This document shows positions 49,289 to 57,228 of a stretch of DNA of 64,000 nt, in pieces. The position numbers and the translations under genes were made by a program. The stretch is from Massilia sp. 9I. GTDB lineage: Bacteria > Pseudomonadota > Gammaproteobacteria > Burkholderiales > Burkholderiaceae_D. The DNA is taken from positions 3,139,795 to 3,203,794 of the forward strand of contig NZ_LR733275.1 of NCBI RefSeq assembly GCF_902506415.1, read 5' to 3'. The notes beneath the pieces were generated by a model. The model was not told the DNA's origin, searched no databases, and worked only from the letters and a program-made list of their open reading frames with translations. Position 1 is the stretch's first letter; each line of letters begins with the position of its first letter.

Positions 49289-52200
49289 TCAGAACTTGTA
49301 GCGGGCAGCCAGCATGTAGCGCGGACCGGACTGCTCCACGTACAGGGCCTGGCGCTCGTTACGGCCGTGCAAGCGGCGGATCTCGTCCGTCAGGTTGATG
49401 CCTTCGAATTGGACGCTCAGGTTCTTGTTGATGTTGTAGCCGATGCTCAGGTCAAGCTGGCCGTAGGCTTCGACGTATTGCGGATTAGGGCCGGCGCCGT
49501 CGAAGGTCGAGGCGAGGAACTTGTCGCGCCAGTTGTAGGCCGCACGCACGTTCCACTTCTCGTTCTCGAAGATACCCACCAGGTTGGCCGAGTCGCTCAT
49601 GCCGACCAGCGCAAACTGCTCGCCGATGCTGGCGTTGTTATACGCCAGGCCTGAATCGACCTTGGTGTAGTTGGCCTGGAAGCCAAAGCCGGACGCGCCG
49701 AACATATGCTGGATGTTGAATTCCAGGCCGCGCAGGCGCGCCTCCTTTTGATTCGAGTAGCTCGTGATCTGGAAGTTGGTGACCGGATCGTTCGGCTGGC
49801 CGGCGATCGAACCGGTTGCATTGCCGTTGGTATCGTCCGGGCCGCGCGTGACTCCCGGGCGGCCGTTCAGGTTGCGGAAGATGTAGTTGCGGATGCAGGT
49901 GGTATCGGAGGCTGCGCAACCGGATGCGATCGCCTGATTCCAGTAGGCGCCGCCCACCGGGGTGTGCAGGCCGAAGGGCTGGGCGACGACGACCGACTGG
50001 CCGGCGTAATTCTCCAGGCTCTTGCGGAAGTGGCCGAGCGAGACGAAGCTCTGCTTGTTGTAGTACCACTCCCAAGCCAGGTCGATGTTCTTCGACTTGA
50101 CCGGCAGCAGGCCCGGATTGCCCTGGGTTCCCTTGCCGCCTTCGATACGGCCCTGCACCTCGAGCACCTGGCCGCCGGTTAGCTGGTCATAGCGCGGGCG
50201 GCCGATTGTCTCGCCGTAGCTGAATCGGCCCTTCATGTCGGAGCGCAGGTCGATGTCCGCGTCGAAGCTCGGCAGCCAGTGGTGGTACTTGCCGGTCAGG
50301 GTCGTGAAGGAAGGCGTGCCGAAGCCCACCGCGAATTCGTTCTGCGACAGCCAGGTGTAGGAAGTGGCGATCGGCACCAGCGCGGTCGAGGTGACGTCGG
50401 TCTTCTCGTAGCGCGCGCCCACCGAGGTATGCACCGGCATCGCAAAGTCCCAGTCGGTGTTGAACTGGAGGTACAGGCTCTTCGACTTTTCCTGGGTGCG
50501 CTGGTCGGTGGTATAGCCCTGCTTCGGCATGTACAGCTCCGGCTTGCCGGTCACATTGGCGGCGAGCTGGCGCAGGGCGGCGAAGTCGAAGGTGTAGAAG
50601 GTGTTGAACAGGTTCGGGTTCTCGCTGCCATCGATGTTGTCGAAGTACTGACGCAGGCTCTCCTGGTGGAACATGCTGGCCGGGTAGTCCGACGGCTTCG
50701 TGGCGCCACCCCAGGTGTCGTCGCGCTGCTGCACCGAGAAGGCCGAGCGGTTTTTCGCATCGGTGCTGGCCAGGCCGAACTTGAGCTCGGACGCTTCCAG
50801 CATCTTCCAGCTGCCGTGGGCCTGGACCTGGTTGATCTCGCTCTTGACGTAGGCGTTCTCGAACACCGAACCGGTCACCTGCTGGGGTGCGCGTGCAAAG
50901 TCGGCGCCCTGGATGCTCAGGACCGGCAGGTCCTTGGAGAAGTCGACGCTGGTGGTGCCGCGGCTGAAGCTGGCGGTGCCCAGCACGTTGGACGAGCCGA
51001 ACGGGCTATCCGGCTTCGATTCGGCGGTCGAATGGTGAGCATCGAGCTCGAGGCGGATGTCGCTATTGACCTTCCAGGCGGCGTTGAAACCGATCGAATT
51101 GTTGGCGGTCTTGGTGGCGAAGTCGGCGCCGCCCATCGCGATGTCGCTGGTGGCCGGGTTGATGATCTCGGTGTAGACCAGTGGCGCGGCGACCGGGCCG
51201 TCAGTCCAGGTGCTCGAGGACGGACCGAAGTTGAACCAGGCCGACAGATCCTGGCGGCGAGTCTGAATCTTGTTTTCCGAGTAGGTGTAGTCGAGGGTGG
51301 TGGTCAGGGCCTTGGTCGGCGCGAACTGGAAGGTCAGCTGGCCGTTGGTACGCTGGCGCTGAATGCCGTTCATGGCGTAGTTCAGGTTCTGCGGCACCTG
51401 GTATACGTCGCTCGGGTCCGGACGGTTGGTGATGTTCTCGGAACCCGGGGTGCCCGGCTGCGGGATGGTGCCCCAGTTGTTCTCGTCGCCGCGGAACGGG
51501 CCCTTCCAGCCATTGCCGACCGAGGCCACGTTATAGCCCAGGTTGCGTTCCTGATAGCTGGCCGACAGGGCGATACCGAAGCGGCCGTCGGCCGAGGTGT
51601 TGCTGTAGAGGCCGGACAGTTCCGGCGTGACTTTCCCGCCACGCTTGACGTCGCCCGGCAGGTTCGAGGCCGACGTATCGTGCACGCCCTTGACGGCGAC
51701 GGTGGCCTGCAGGCCCGGACGCGACAGCGGACGGGCGGTGATCACGTTGATGGTGGCGCCGATGCCGCCGGTCGGGGTCTCGGCGCGCGCCGATTTGTAG
51801 ACCTGCAGCTGCGAGATGCCTTCGGACGCGATGTTGGCGAAGTCGTAGGCGCGGCCCGGACGGTCGCCCAGGATCGAGGTCGGCATCTGGCGGCCGTTCA
51901 GCAGCACCAGGTTGAAGTCGGGGCCGACGCCACGCACGGTGACCTTCGAGCCTTCGCCGATGCTGCGGTCGATCGAGACGCCGCTGATGCGCTGCAGCGA
52001 TTCGGCCAGGTTGGTATCCGGGAATTTGCCGATGTCTTCGGCGACGATGCCGTCGACGAAGCCCTGCGCGTTGCGCTTGAGGTTCATCGACGATTCCAGG
52101 CTGGCACGCAGGCCGGTGACGACGACGGTCTGGACGCCGGCCGGCGAGGATGGGCTGGTCGCTTCCTGCGCGGCCGGATCGGTAGTGGCGGCGGCGCCGG

Positions 52201-52300
52201 GGGTCGAGGCGACTTCCTGGGCATACGCCGGCATGAATGCCGCGCACGCGCTGGCTACTGCCAGGCTCATCAATGTCTGTTTAGCCTTGGGGTAATGCAT
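49289..52300 (-). CDS. TonB-dependent receptor (glucan-linked)
   Basis: 1003 residues, AGGAG before ATG. Signal peptide cleaved near AYAQ (residue 28). A TonB-box-like region and VQTVVVTGLRASLESSMNLKRNAQGFVDGIVAEDIGKFPDTNLAESLQRISGVSIDR (outlined) start the plug domain, which ends about residue 215; the rest is a 22-strand beta barrel ending in an aromatic residue (LAARYKF). The large size and the RASLESSMNLKRN start are typical of oligosaccharide receptors of the Caulobacter/Xanthomonas type. It is preceded by its own promoter and LacI-type operator 300 bp upstream. Confidence 0.94.
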   Translation of the reverse strand: MHYPKAKQTLMSLAVASACAAFMPAYAQEVASTPGAAATTDPAAQEATSPSSPAGVQTVVVTGLRASLESSMNLKRNAQGFVDGIVAEDIGKFPDTNLAESLQRISGVSIDRSIGEGSKVTVRGVGPDFNLVLLNGRQMPTSILGDRPGRAYDFANIASEGISQLQVYKSARAETPTGGIGATINVITARPLSRPGLQATVAVKGVHDTSASNLPGDVKRGGKVTPELSGLYSNTSADGRFGIALSASYQERNLGYNVASVGNGWKGPFRGDENNWGTIPQPGTPGSENITNRPDPSDVYQVPQNLNYAMNGIQRQRTNGQLTFQFAPTKALTTTLDYTYSENKIQTRRQDLSAWFNFGPSSSTWTDGPVAAPLVYTEIINPATSDIAMGGADFATKTANNSIGFNAAWKVNSDIRLELDAHHSTAESKPDSPFGSSNVLGTASFSRGTTSVDFSKDLPVLSIQGADFARAPQQVTGSVFENAYVKSEINQVQAHGSWKMLEASELKFGLASTDAKNRSAFSVQQRDDTWGGATKPSDYPASMFHQESLRQYFDNIDGSENPNLFNTFYTFDFAALRQLAANVTGKPELYMPKQGYTTDQRTQEKSKSLYLQFNTDWDFAMPVHTSVGARYEKTDVTSTALVPIATSYTWLSQNEFAVGFGTPSFTTLTGKYHHWLPSFDADIDLRSDMKGRFSYGETIGRPRYDQLTGGQVLEVQGRIEGGKGTQGNPGLLPVKSKNIDLAWEWYYNKQSFVSLGHFRKSLENYAGQSVVVAQPFGLHTPVGGAYWNQAIASGCAASDTTCIRNYIFRNLNGRPGVTRGPDDTNGNATGSIAGQPNDPVTNFQITSYSNQKEARLRGLEFNIQHMFGASGFGFQANYTKVDSGLAYNNASIGEQFALVGMSDSANLVGIFENEKWNVRAAYNWRDKFLASTFDGAGPNPQYVEAYGQLDLSIGYNINKNLSVQFEGINLTDEIRRLHGRNERQALYVEQSGPRYMLAARYKF

Positions 52301-52394
52301 GGTGCTCTCCTGTTTTTTTAAATATGACCGTCACCCAATTCAACGGTGTCTCCACTACCTGTGCCGGCTGAACCCAGGCTGCACGCTGCCGGCG

Positions 52395-52429
52395 CTTGCT
52401 GTCTTGCTGTCTGTTGCCGTCTTGCTGTC
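52395..52429. repeat. Short direct repeats in receptor leader
   Basis: Three copies of TTGCTGTC plus a variant TTGCCGTC within 35 bp of the receptor 5' untranslated region. Copy-number slippage is possible; no function can be assigned. Confidence 0.5.
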
Positions 52430-52463
52430 AATGAGCCCGGGCACCTCCTCGCCACCATGCGGC

Positions 52464-52502
52464 GCAGCGAGGACATGCGGCCAGTGCCGATGTCCTCGCT
52501 GC
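52464..52502 (-). promoter_or_regulatory. Strong leader hairpin upstream of TonB receptor
   Basis: Perfect 13-bp inverted repeat GCAGCGAGGACAT/ATGTCCTCGCTGC; the loop contains a further 4-bp stem CGGC/GCCG closed by CAGT. About 165 nt before the receptor start and 120 nt after the transcription start on the minus strand. No T-tract follows, so it is not a classical terminator. Confidence 0.65.
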
Positions 52503-52601
52503 CAGGGTGCGGGTAAAGGGTTGCGCGCTGCGCTCGTTCATCTGTAATCGCTCAGGCTCGCATCTCGCGATGCTTCGTTTTCAAGCAATCCATCTGATAC
52601 A

Positions 52602-52615
52602 TGGAAACGTTTCCA
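52602..52615. promoter_or_regulatory. LacI-family operator, site 3 (TonB receptor)
   Basis: TGGAAACGTTTCCA, a perfect 14-bp palindrome, 14 bp downstream of the minus-strand -10 box. This is the best match to the inferred consensus. Confidence 0.8.
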
Positions 52616-52629
52616 CGTCAGTTGTCTGA

Positions 52630-52658
52630 ATATTAGGGTTAGCAAAAAAAATTGTCAA
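52630..52658 (-). promoter_or_regulatory. Sigma70 promoter of the TonB receptor
   Basis: On the minus strand, TTGACA (52658-52653), 17-bp spacer with an eight-T run, TAATAT (52635-52630). Transcription would start near 52623, giving a leader of about 320 nt. Confidence 0.8.
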
Positions 52659-52769
52659 CGGAATATTCCACGTAGGTATGAGTTGGAATGCGGCTGATTT
52701 GCAACACCCCGATCGCGCCAGAGGGAAAACCGCGCTTTGCCCCAGTCCTGCACAACGGAGGGAGCGCGA

Positions 52770-52799
52770 TTGACACTGAAAAATTGGCGATGCTATAGT
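52770..52799 (+). promoter_or_regulatory. Sigma70 promoter of the deacetylase-GH16 operon
   Basis: TTGACA (52770-52775), 18 bp, TATAGT (52794-52799) with an extended-10 TG at 52791-52792. The operator follows after 12 bp. Confidence 0.78.
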
Positions 52800-52811
52800 C
52801 TCTTGACATTC

Positions 52812-52825
52812 TGGTAACGTTTCCA
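52812..52825. promoter_or_regulatory. LacI-family operator, site 4 (deacetylase-GH16)
   Basis: TGGTAACGTTTCCA, base-for-base identical to site 1 at 30986-30999, 22 kb away, and in the same position relative to its -10 box. Confidence 0.75.
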
Positions 52826-52848
52826 AAATCAGGCCGAAAAGGATGCGC

Positions 52849-53748
52849 ATGGCAGGGATTCTTCAAGCGGGTCGGGCACGCTGGCGCGCCCTGTTGACGG
52901 GCGGGACGGGCGAGCGCGGACGGCGCCGGCTGGCCCTGGCGCTGGCCCTCGCGTTGCATGCGGGCCCGTCCCTCGCCACGGCGCCCGGCACGGCCCCGGC
53001 CTTCCCCTGGCCGCAGGGTGCGCGGGCGGCGGTCAGCCTCGCCTACGACGACGCCCTCGATTCGCAGCTCGACCACGCCATCCCCGCCCTCGACCGACAC
53101 GGCTTCAGGGGCAGCTTCTACCTGACGCTGTCGAATCCTTCGGTGGCGCGGCGCATGGAAGACTGGCGTGCGGCCGCGCGGCGTGGACACGAGCTCGGCA
53201 ACCACAGCCTGTTCCACCAGTGCGCGCGCAGCAAACCGGGGCGCGACTGGGTCGAGCCGCAGCGCGACCTCGACACCACCAGCGTGGAACAGATGCGCGA
53301 CCAGGTCCTGCTGGCCAACACCATGCTGGCGGCCATCGATGGACGCCGGGAGCGCACCTATACCCTGCCCTGCGGCGATACACATGCGGGCGGGCGCGAC
53401 TATCTGCCGGCGGTGCGCGACGCCTTCGTCGGGATCAAGGTCGCCGGCGGCAGCGGCGTCATCGACGCCATGGAGACGCTCGATCCGCGCGCGGTGCCGG
53501 TGGCGGCCCCGAACGGCAGCAGTGGCGCGGAACTGATCGCCATCGTAAAGCAGGCCATGCGGCGCGGCACGATGGTCAATTTCACTTTCCACGGCATCGG
53601 CGGCGACTACCTCAGCGTGTCCAGGCAAGCCCACGAGGAACTGCTGCGCTTCCTTGCCGAAAACAGGGGGCTGGTCTGGACCGACAGCTTCGTCAACATC
53701 ATGAAACACGTCCGGCAGCAGCAGGCGCGCAAGCCTGCCGCGCCTTGA
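52849..53748 (+). CDS. Exported NodB-type polysaccharide deacetylase
   Basis: 299 residues from the ATG at 52849; an ATG two codons earlier overlaps the AAAAGGA ribosome binding site and is less likely. A long basic N-terminus and hydrophobic segment (ALALALALHAGPSLA) form an atypical signal or anchor. NodB homology domain with SLAYDDALDSQ (metal Asp) and the H-x3-H pair in HELGNHSLFH; a late His in FTFHGIG. Family CE4-like enzymes remove acetyl groups from sugars. First of two genes under operator 4; GH16 follows by 16 bp. Confidence 0.87.
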   Translation: MAGILQAGRARWRALLTGGTGERGRRRLALALALALHAGPSLATAPGTAPAFPWPQGARAAVSLAYDDALDSQLDHAIPALDRHGFRGSFYLTLSNPSVARRMEDWRAAARRGHELGNHSLFHQCARSKPGRDWVEPQRDLDTTSVEQMRDQVLLANTMLAAIDGRRERTYTLPCGDTHAGGRDYLPAVRDAFVGIKVAGGSGVIDAMETLDPRAVPVAAPNGSSGAELIAIVKQAMRRGTMVNFTFHGIGGDYLSVSRQAHEELLRFLAENRGLVWTDSFVNIMKHVRQQQARKPAAP

Positions 53749-53764
53749 GACCTCGAGGAGACCC

Positions 53765-54595
53765 ATGAAACCGATCCGCATCCTGCTTGCGCCGCTGGCC
53801 CTGCTGCTCGCGCTGGCCGCGACCGGCTGCGCCGCACCGGGCGCCGTCCCATCCGGCACGGGGGCGCCCGCCGGCTGGATCCTGGCCTGGAGCGACGAGT
53901 TCGACGGCGCCGAACTCGACCGTAGCAAATGGGTGCCTGAGACCGGCGGCCATGGCTGGGGCAACAAGGAGCTGCAGCATTACACCGGACGGCCGGAGAA
54001 TGTGCGGGTGGCCGACGGCATGCTGGTCATCGAGGCGCGCCGCGAACGCCATGGCGAGAATGACTACACCTCGGCGCGCATCAAGACCGCGGGCCTGATG
54101 GAACAGATGCACGGCCGCTTCGAGGCGCGCATCAAAGTGCCGAAGGGCCAGGGCATCTGGCCGGCGTTCTGGATGCTGGGCGCGAACATCGGGCGGGTCG
54201 GCTGGCCGCGCGGGGGCGAGATCGACATCATGGAGAACATCGGCAAGGAACCGGCGATCGTGCACGGCACCCTGCACGGCCCTGGCTATTCGGGCGACAA
54301 GGCCTTCGGCAGCCCCTCGCCTTTGGCGAGCGGCATCTATGCCGACGATTTCCATGTGTTCGCGGTGGAATGGGAGCGCGGCGAGATCCGCTGGTACCGC
54401 GACGGCATCCTGTTCCATACGGCGCGGCCAGACCTGGTCAAGGGCGACTGGGTGTTCGAGCATCCTTTCTTCGTGCTGCTGAACCTGGCCGTCGGCGGCC
54501 ACTGGCCGGGCAATCCGGACAGCAGCACGGTCCTGCCCCAGCAGATGCTGGTGGACTACGTGCGGGTGTACAAGCGCGCCGCACCGGCGCAGTAG
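53765..54595 (+). CDS. GH16 endo-beta-1,3-glucanase (laminarinase-like) lipoprotein
   Basis: 276 residues. Lipobox-like AATG-C with Cys22 suggests a lipoprotein anchored in the outer membrane. GH16 beta-jelly-roll with catalytic residues in GEIDIMENIG: Glu152 nucleophile, Asp154, Glu157 acid/base. Other GH16 signatures: WSDEFDG, GRFEARIKVPKGQGIWPAFWMLG and NLAVGGHWPGNPD. The MEN version with the extra Met is the laminarinase/beta-1,3-glucanase type. It would start glucan breakdown at the cell surface. Confidence 0.93.
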   Translation: MKPIRILLAPLALLLALAATGCAAPGAVPSGTGAPAGWILAWSDEFDGAELDRSKWVPETGGHGWGNKELQHYTGRPENVRVADGMLVIEARRERHGENDYTSARIKTAGLMEQMHGRFEARIKVPKGQGIWPAFWMLGANIGRVGWPRGGEIDIMENIGKEPAIVHGTLHGPGYSGDKAFGSPSPLASGIYADDFHVFAVEWERGEIRWYRDGILFHTARPDLVKGDWVFEHPFFVLLNLAVGGHWPGNPDSSTVLPQQMLVDYVRVYKRAAPAQ

Positions 54596-54612
54596 CGATG
54601 CCGTAAGCACCT

Positions 54613-54640
54613 GGGAGCGCCGGCTGCCGCCGGCGGTCCC
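54613..54640 (+). terminator. GC-rich hairpin after GH16 gene
   Basis: GGGA-G-CGCCGGC TGCC GCCGGCG-G-TCCC: an 11-bp stem with one G-G mismatch, 17 bp past the GH16 stop. No T-tract follows. Likely end of the deacetylase-GH16 transcript. Confidence 0.55.
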
Positions 54641-54873
54641 GCGTGCATACCCTGGCCAGGCCGCCTGCGCCCAGGGCCGGCTCTTGAGCTGTTCTCTTCG
54701 GCGCGATGCTTCCTTGCCAAGCGCAAGCGCCCTCACCCGACTGCGGCCTGGTTCCACCACGCCCGCTTTTTTGCACTCCAGCCCGCGGATTGCGCAGTTC
54801 ATCGCAATCGGCTCGGACTCGCCGCGGCGGCCCCCTATAGTGATTCCATCGCCACCCTACTGGAGCACATAAC

Positions 54874-55641
54874 ATGAAAAAACTGTTGAGTACCGCTGCC
54901 GTTGCCGCCACGCTCGCCCTGGTCGCCAGCCCGTCCTTCGCCGACGAGGTGGTACGCGAAAACCGCAGCGTCGATGCCAAGGTTACCAAGGTCAAGCTGG
55001 ACGGCGTCGTCGACCTCGTCGTGCGCCAGGGCAATACGCCTTCGCTCGTCGTGTCGGGCGACCGCCGCTACGTCCAGCGCATCACGACTTCCCAGCGCGG
55101 CGACACGCTGGAAATCGGTACCGAATCCTTCAACAACCGCCACGGCGACATGCACGAGAAACTGCGCGCCGAGCTGACCGTTCCCAACCTCGCCGAATTC
55201 ACCTCGCAGGGCGTGGGCGCATCGACCCTCACCGGCTTCTCGGGCAATTCGATCCAGGTCGCCCTGGACGGCGCCGGCTCGGTGACCATGAACAGCAGCT
55301 ACCGCAACATCGATGCACGCCTGGGCGGCGTCGGCGGGCTGGCCCTGAACGGCGTGCGCGCGGAACGCGTGGACCTGAGCCTGCGCGGCGCCGGCCGCAT
55401 CAGCGTCAGCGGCGAAAGCAAGCTGCTGCGCGCCAAGCTGGCCGGCGTCGGCAGCCTGGAAGCGCAGGGCCTGCGCGCGGAATCGGTCGACCTCGACTTG
55501 AGCGGTCTGGGCGGCGCGACGGTACACGCCACCCGCGCGGCCGAAGTCGACTTGAGCGGCATGGGTTCGGCCACGGTCTACGGCAACCCGGCCAGCCGCA
55601 ACGTCAACGCCAACGGCATGGGCAAGGTAGCCTGGAAGTAA
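54874..55641 (+). CDS. Exported head-GIN-domain (DUF2807) protein
   Basis: 255 residues. Signal peptide cleaved near SFA-DEVV (residue 23). The rest is one putative auto-transporter adhesin head GIN domain: a right-handed beta-helix-like series of SG-G repeats (for example LSGLGGATVHATRAAEVDLSGMGSATVYGN). The domain probably binds a ligand or polymer; function unknown. It has no transmembrane tail and is probably periplasmic or secreted. A possible TATAGT (54836-54841) lies 33 bp upstream. Confidence 0.85.
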   Translation: MKKLLSTAAVAATLALVASPSFADEVVRENRSVDAKVTKVKLDGVVDLVVRQGNTPSLVVSGDRRYVQRITTSQRGDTLEIGTESFNNRHGDMHEKLRAELTVPNLAEFTSQGVGASTLTGFSGNSIQVALDGAGSVTMNSSYRNIDARLGGVGGLALNGVRAERVDLSLRGAGRISVSGESKLLRAKLAGVGSLEAQGLRAESVDLDLSGLGGATVHATRAAEVDLSGMGSATVYGNPASRNVNANGMGKVAWK

Positions 55642-55662
55642 GCCAAAGTAAGTTGCACAAGC

Positions 55663-55689
55663 GCGAAGCCGCCCTACTGGCGGCTTCGC
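55663..55689. terminator. Hairpin between convergent head-GIN and BON genes
   Basis: GCGAAGCCGCC/GGCGGCTTCGC perfect 11-bp stem with CTACT loop, which includes the BON stop codon. Lacks T-tracts on both strands; it may still end both convergent transcripts. Confidence 0.5.
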
Positions 55690-56000
55690 TCCCTGATCAC
55701 CATGCTGTTCCGCACTTCCTTCACCCCGGGCACGTCGCGGGCGAGCTGGGCCGCCCGCGCGGCGCTCTCGGACGAATCGACGAAGCCGCTCAGCTGTACC
55801 GTTCCCTTGTAGGTTTCGACCTGGACTTCGGTTGCCTTGACCTGCGGGTCGGTGGCGAAGGCCGTCTTGACGCGCGTGGTGATGGCCGTATCGTCGATGT
55901 ACTCGCCGGTGCCGCGGTGGGTACCCGAGGGCGCGCAGGCGCTGAGGATCGCCAGCACCAGGCCGAGCAGGATCAGGTGGATGCGGTAGGAAAGGTTCAT
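55674..56000 (-). CDS. BON-domain lipoprotein
   Basis: 108 residues from the ATG at 56000 (GGGAG upstream). Lipobox LSAC with Cys near residue 22, then one BON domain (about 38-105: IDDTAITTRVKTAFATDPQ...TVQLSGFVDSSESAARAAQLARDVPGVKEVRNSMVI). BON proteins such as OsmY bind phospholipid and help maintain the envelope under stress. The ribosome binding site lies in the 3' arm of a perfect 12-bp hairpin. Confidence 0.9.
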   Translation of the reverse strand: MNLSYRIHLILLGLVLAILSACAPSGTHRGTGEYIDDTAITTRVKTAFATDPQVKATEVQVETYKGTVQLSGFVDSSESAARAAQLARDVPGVKEVRNSMVIRERSRQ

Positions 56001-56006
56001 GGAAGA

Positions 56007-56044
56007 CTCCCGAGAGAAGGCGTACCTGCCAATTCTCTCGGGAG
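56007..56044 (-). promoter_or_regulatory. Hairpin covering the BON-gene ribosome binding site
   Basis: CTCCCGAGAGAA (56007-56018) and TTCTCTCGGGAG (56033-56044) form a perfect 12-bp inverted repeat with a 14-base loop. In the minus-strand mRNA the 3' arm ends GGGAG, the likely Shine-Dalgarno, 6 nt before the start codon. Could be a translational switch, a riboregulator target, or a DNA operator. Confidence 0.6.
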
Positions 56045-56092
56045 CCCTGGATCGGCGTTTGATGCCGGCCAAACGTGCAAACGGACCTTTTT

Positions 56093-57211
56093 TCAGTCAG
56101 CTTTGTTCACAGCCAGCGCCGGCGCCGCGGCGTCGATCGCCGGCGGCAGGGGCCGCAGGACGAATGCCGATTTCGCGCCGCGGCGGCCGGCAATGTCGCG
56201 GCCGATCACCACGCGCAGCTTGGCGGGCGCGCAGCTGGCCACTTCCTGCAGCTGGACGTCGCCGAAGCGCCCGGCCAGGCGCTCCGCTGCCGCGCGGTAG
56301 GCGGCCTCGAATTCGATGCGGGTGCGGCGCACCCCGAATCCCGGCTGGTTCGACAGGCGCGCGATCTTCAGTCCATCGCTGCCGACCTGGCGCGCCAGCA
56401 TGCGCGCCATGCCCGGCACCCCGTTGCCGTTACGGAGTTCGACCAGCGCCAGGCCCGGTGAGCTGCCGACGGGGGCCACTGGCGCCGGCAGCGGCGCAGG
56501 CGGCATTGCCGGTGCCGGGCCGCGCCGCAGTTCCAGCATGCCGTCCGTGCCCACGACCAGCTGGGCATGGCTCCAACCCGCTTCCTCGCGCGCCGGCGCC
56601 TTGAGCGCGCGGTCGATCGCCGCGACCGGGGTCTGGCCGCCGGCCGCCGCATAGTCGGCGCGCAGGTCGTGCGCGCGCAGCGCGGCCGCCTGGCCCAGCA
56701 TCTGCTGGCCGCGCTCTTCCTGCCCGAGTTTACGCAGGGTTTCGCCCAGCAGCTGCCAGGAGCGCGGATTCAGGGGATCGAGCAGGCAGGCCTTTTCCAG
56801 TGCCACCAGCGCCTGGGCGTAGTCGCCATCGAGGAAGTAAGCATTGCCGAGGTTGCTGAACAAATAGGCCTGGCCCGGGCCGGAGGCCATCTTCAGCGAT
56901 TCGGTCAGCGCACGCCACAGCGCGATGGCGGCGGCGAAGTCGCGCTGCTCCGCATATAGGGTGGCCAGGCCGTTGCGCGCGTTGACGTGCTGCGGCGCGG
57001 CCAGCAGCGCAGCCTGGTAGGCGGCGCGCGCTTCGTCGTAGCGGCGCGCCAGGTGGTGGTTGCGGCCGGCCAGGTAGGCGTCGTCGGCGCGCAGTGCCGC
57101 TGCCTGCCCGGCGCTGTCGACGGATGGCAGCAGGTCGAAGGGCGCGCATGCCGCCAGGCCGGCGCCGGCGCCCAGCAGGGCCAGGCGAGTAAGTAGGACG
57201 GGAATACGCAT
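56093..57211 (-). CDS. Tad-locus TPR lipoprotein with LytR_C domain (TadD-like)
   Basis: 372 residues from ATG with AAGGAGG. Lipobox GLAAC at about residue 22. Three or more TPR repeats (about 35-175; ADDAYLAGRNHHLARRYDEARAAYQAALLAAPQHVNARNGLATLYAE) are followed by a Pro-rich linker and a LytR C-terminal domain (about 250-345; LALVELRNGNGVPGMARMLARQVGSDGLKIARLSNQPGF). TadD-like TPR lipoproteins help place the Tad secretin in the outer membrane. Last tad gene, 17 bp after tadC. Confidence 0.88.
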   Translation of the reverse strand: MRIPVLLTRLALLGAGAGLAACAPFDLLPSVDSAGQAAALRADDAYLAGRNHHLARRYDEARAAYQAALLAAPQHVNARNGLATLYAEQRDFAAAIALWRALTESLKMASGPGQAYLFSNLGNAYFLDGDYAQALVALEKACLLDPLNPRSWQLLGETLRKLGQEERGQQMLGQAAALRAHDLRADYAAAGGQTPVAAIDRALKAPAREEAGWSHAQLVVGTDGMLELRRGPAPAMPPAPLPAPVAPVGSSPGLALVELRNGNGVPGMARMLARQVGSDGLKIARLSNQPGFGVRRTRIEFEAAYRAAAERLAGRFGDVQLQEVASCAPAKLRVVIGRDIAGRRGAKSAFVLRPLPPAIDAAAPALAVNKAD

Positions 57212-57228
57212 ATCGGCCTCCTTCGTGT

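Larger units (their letters stand above)
52301..52848. other. Divergent regulatory region between TonB receptor and deacetylase
   Basis: 548 bp without a gene. From left to right: receptor leader with a strong hairpin (52464-52502) and short direct repeats (CTTGCTGTC units, 52395-52429), operator 3, minus-strand promoter, about 110 bp of spacer, plus-strand promoter and operator 4. All are annotated separately. Confidence 0.7.

Noticed and set aside
52464..52502. The leader hairpin as an intrinsic terminator
   Set aside because: No T-tract follows the stem on either strand.
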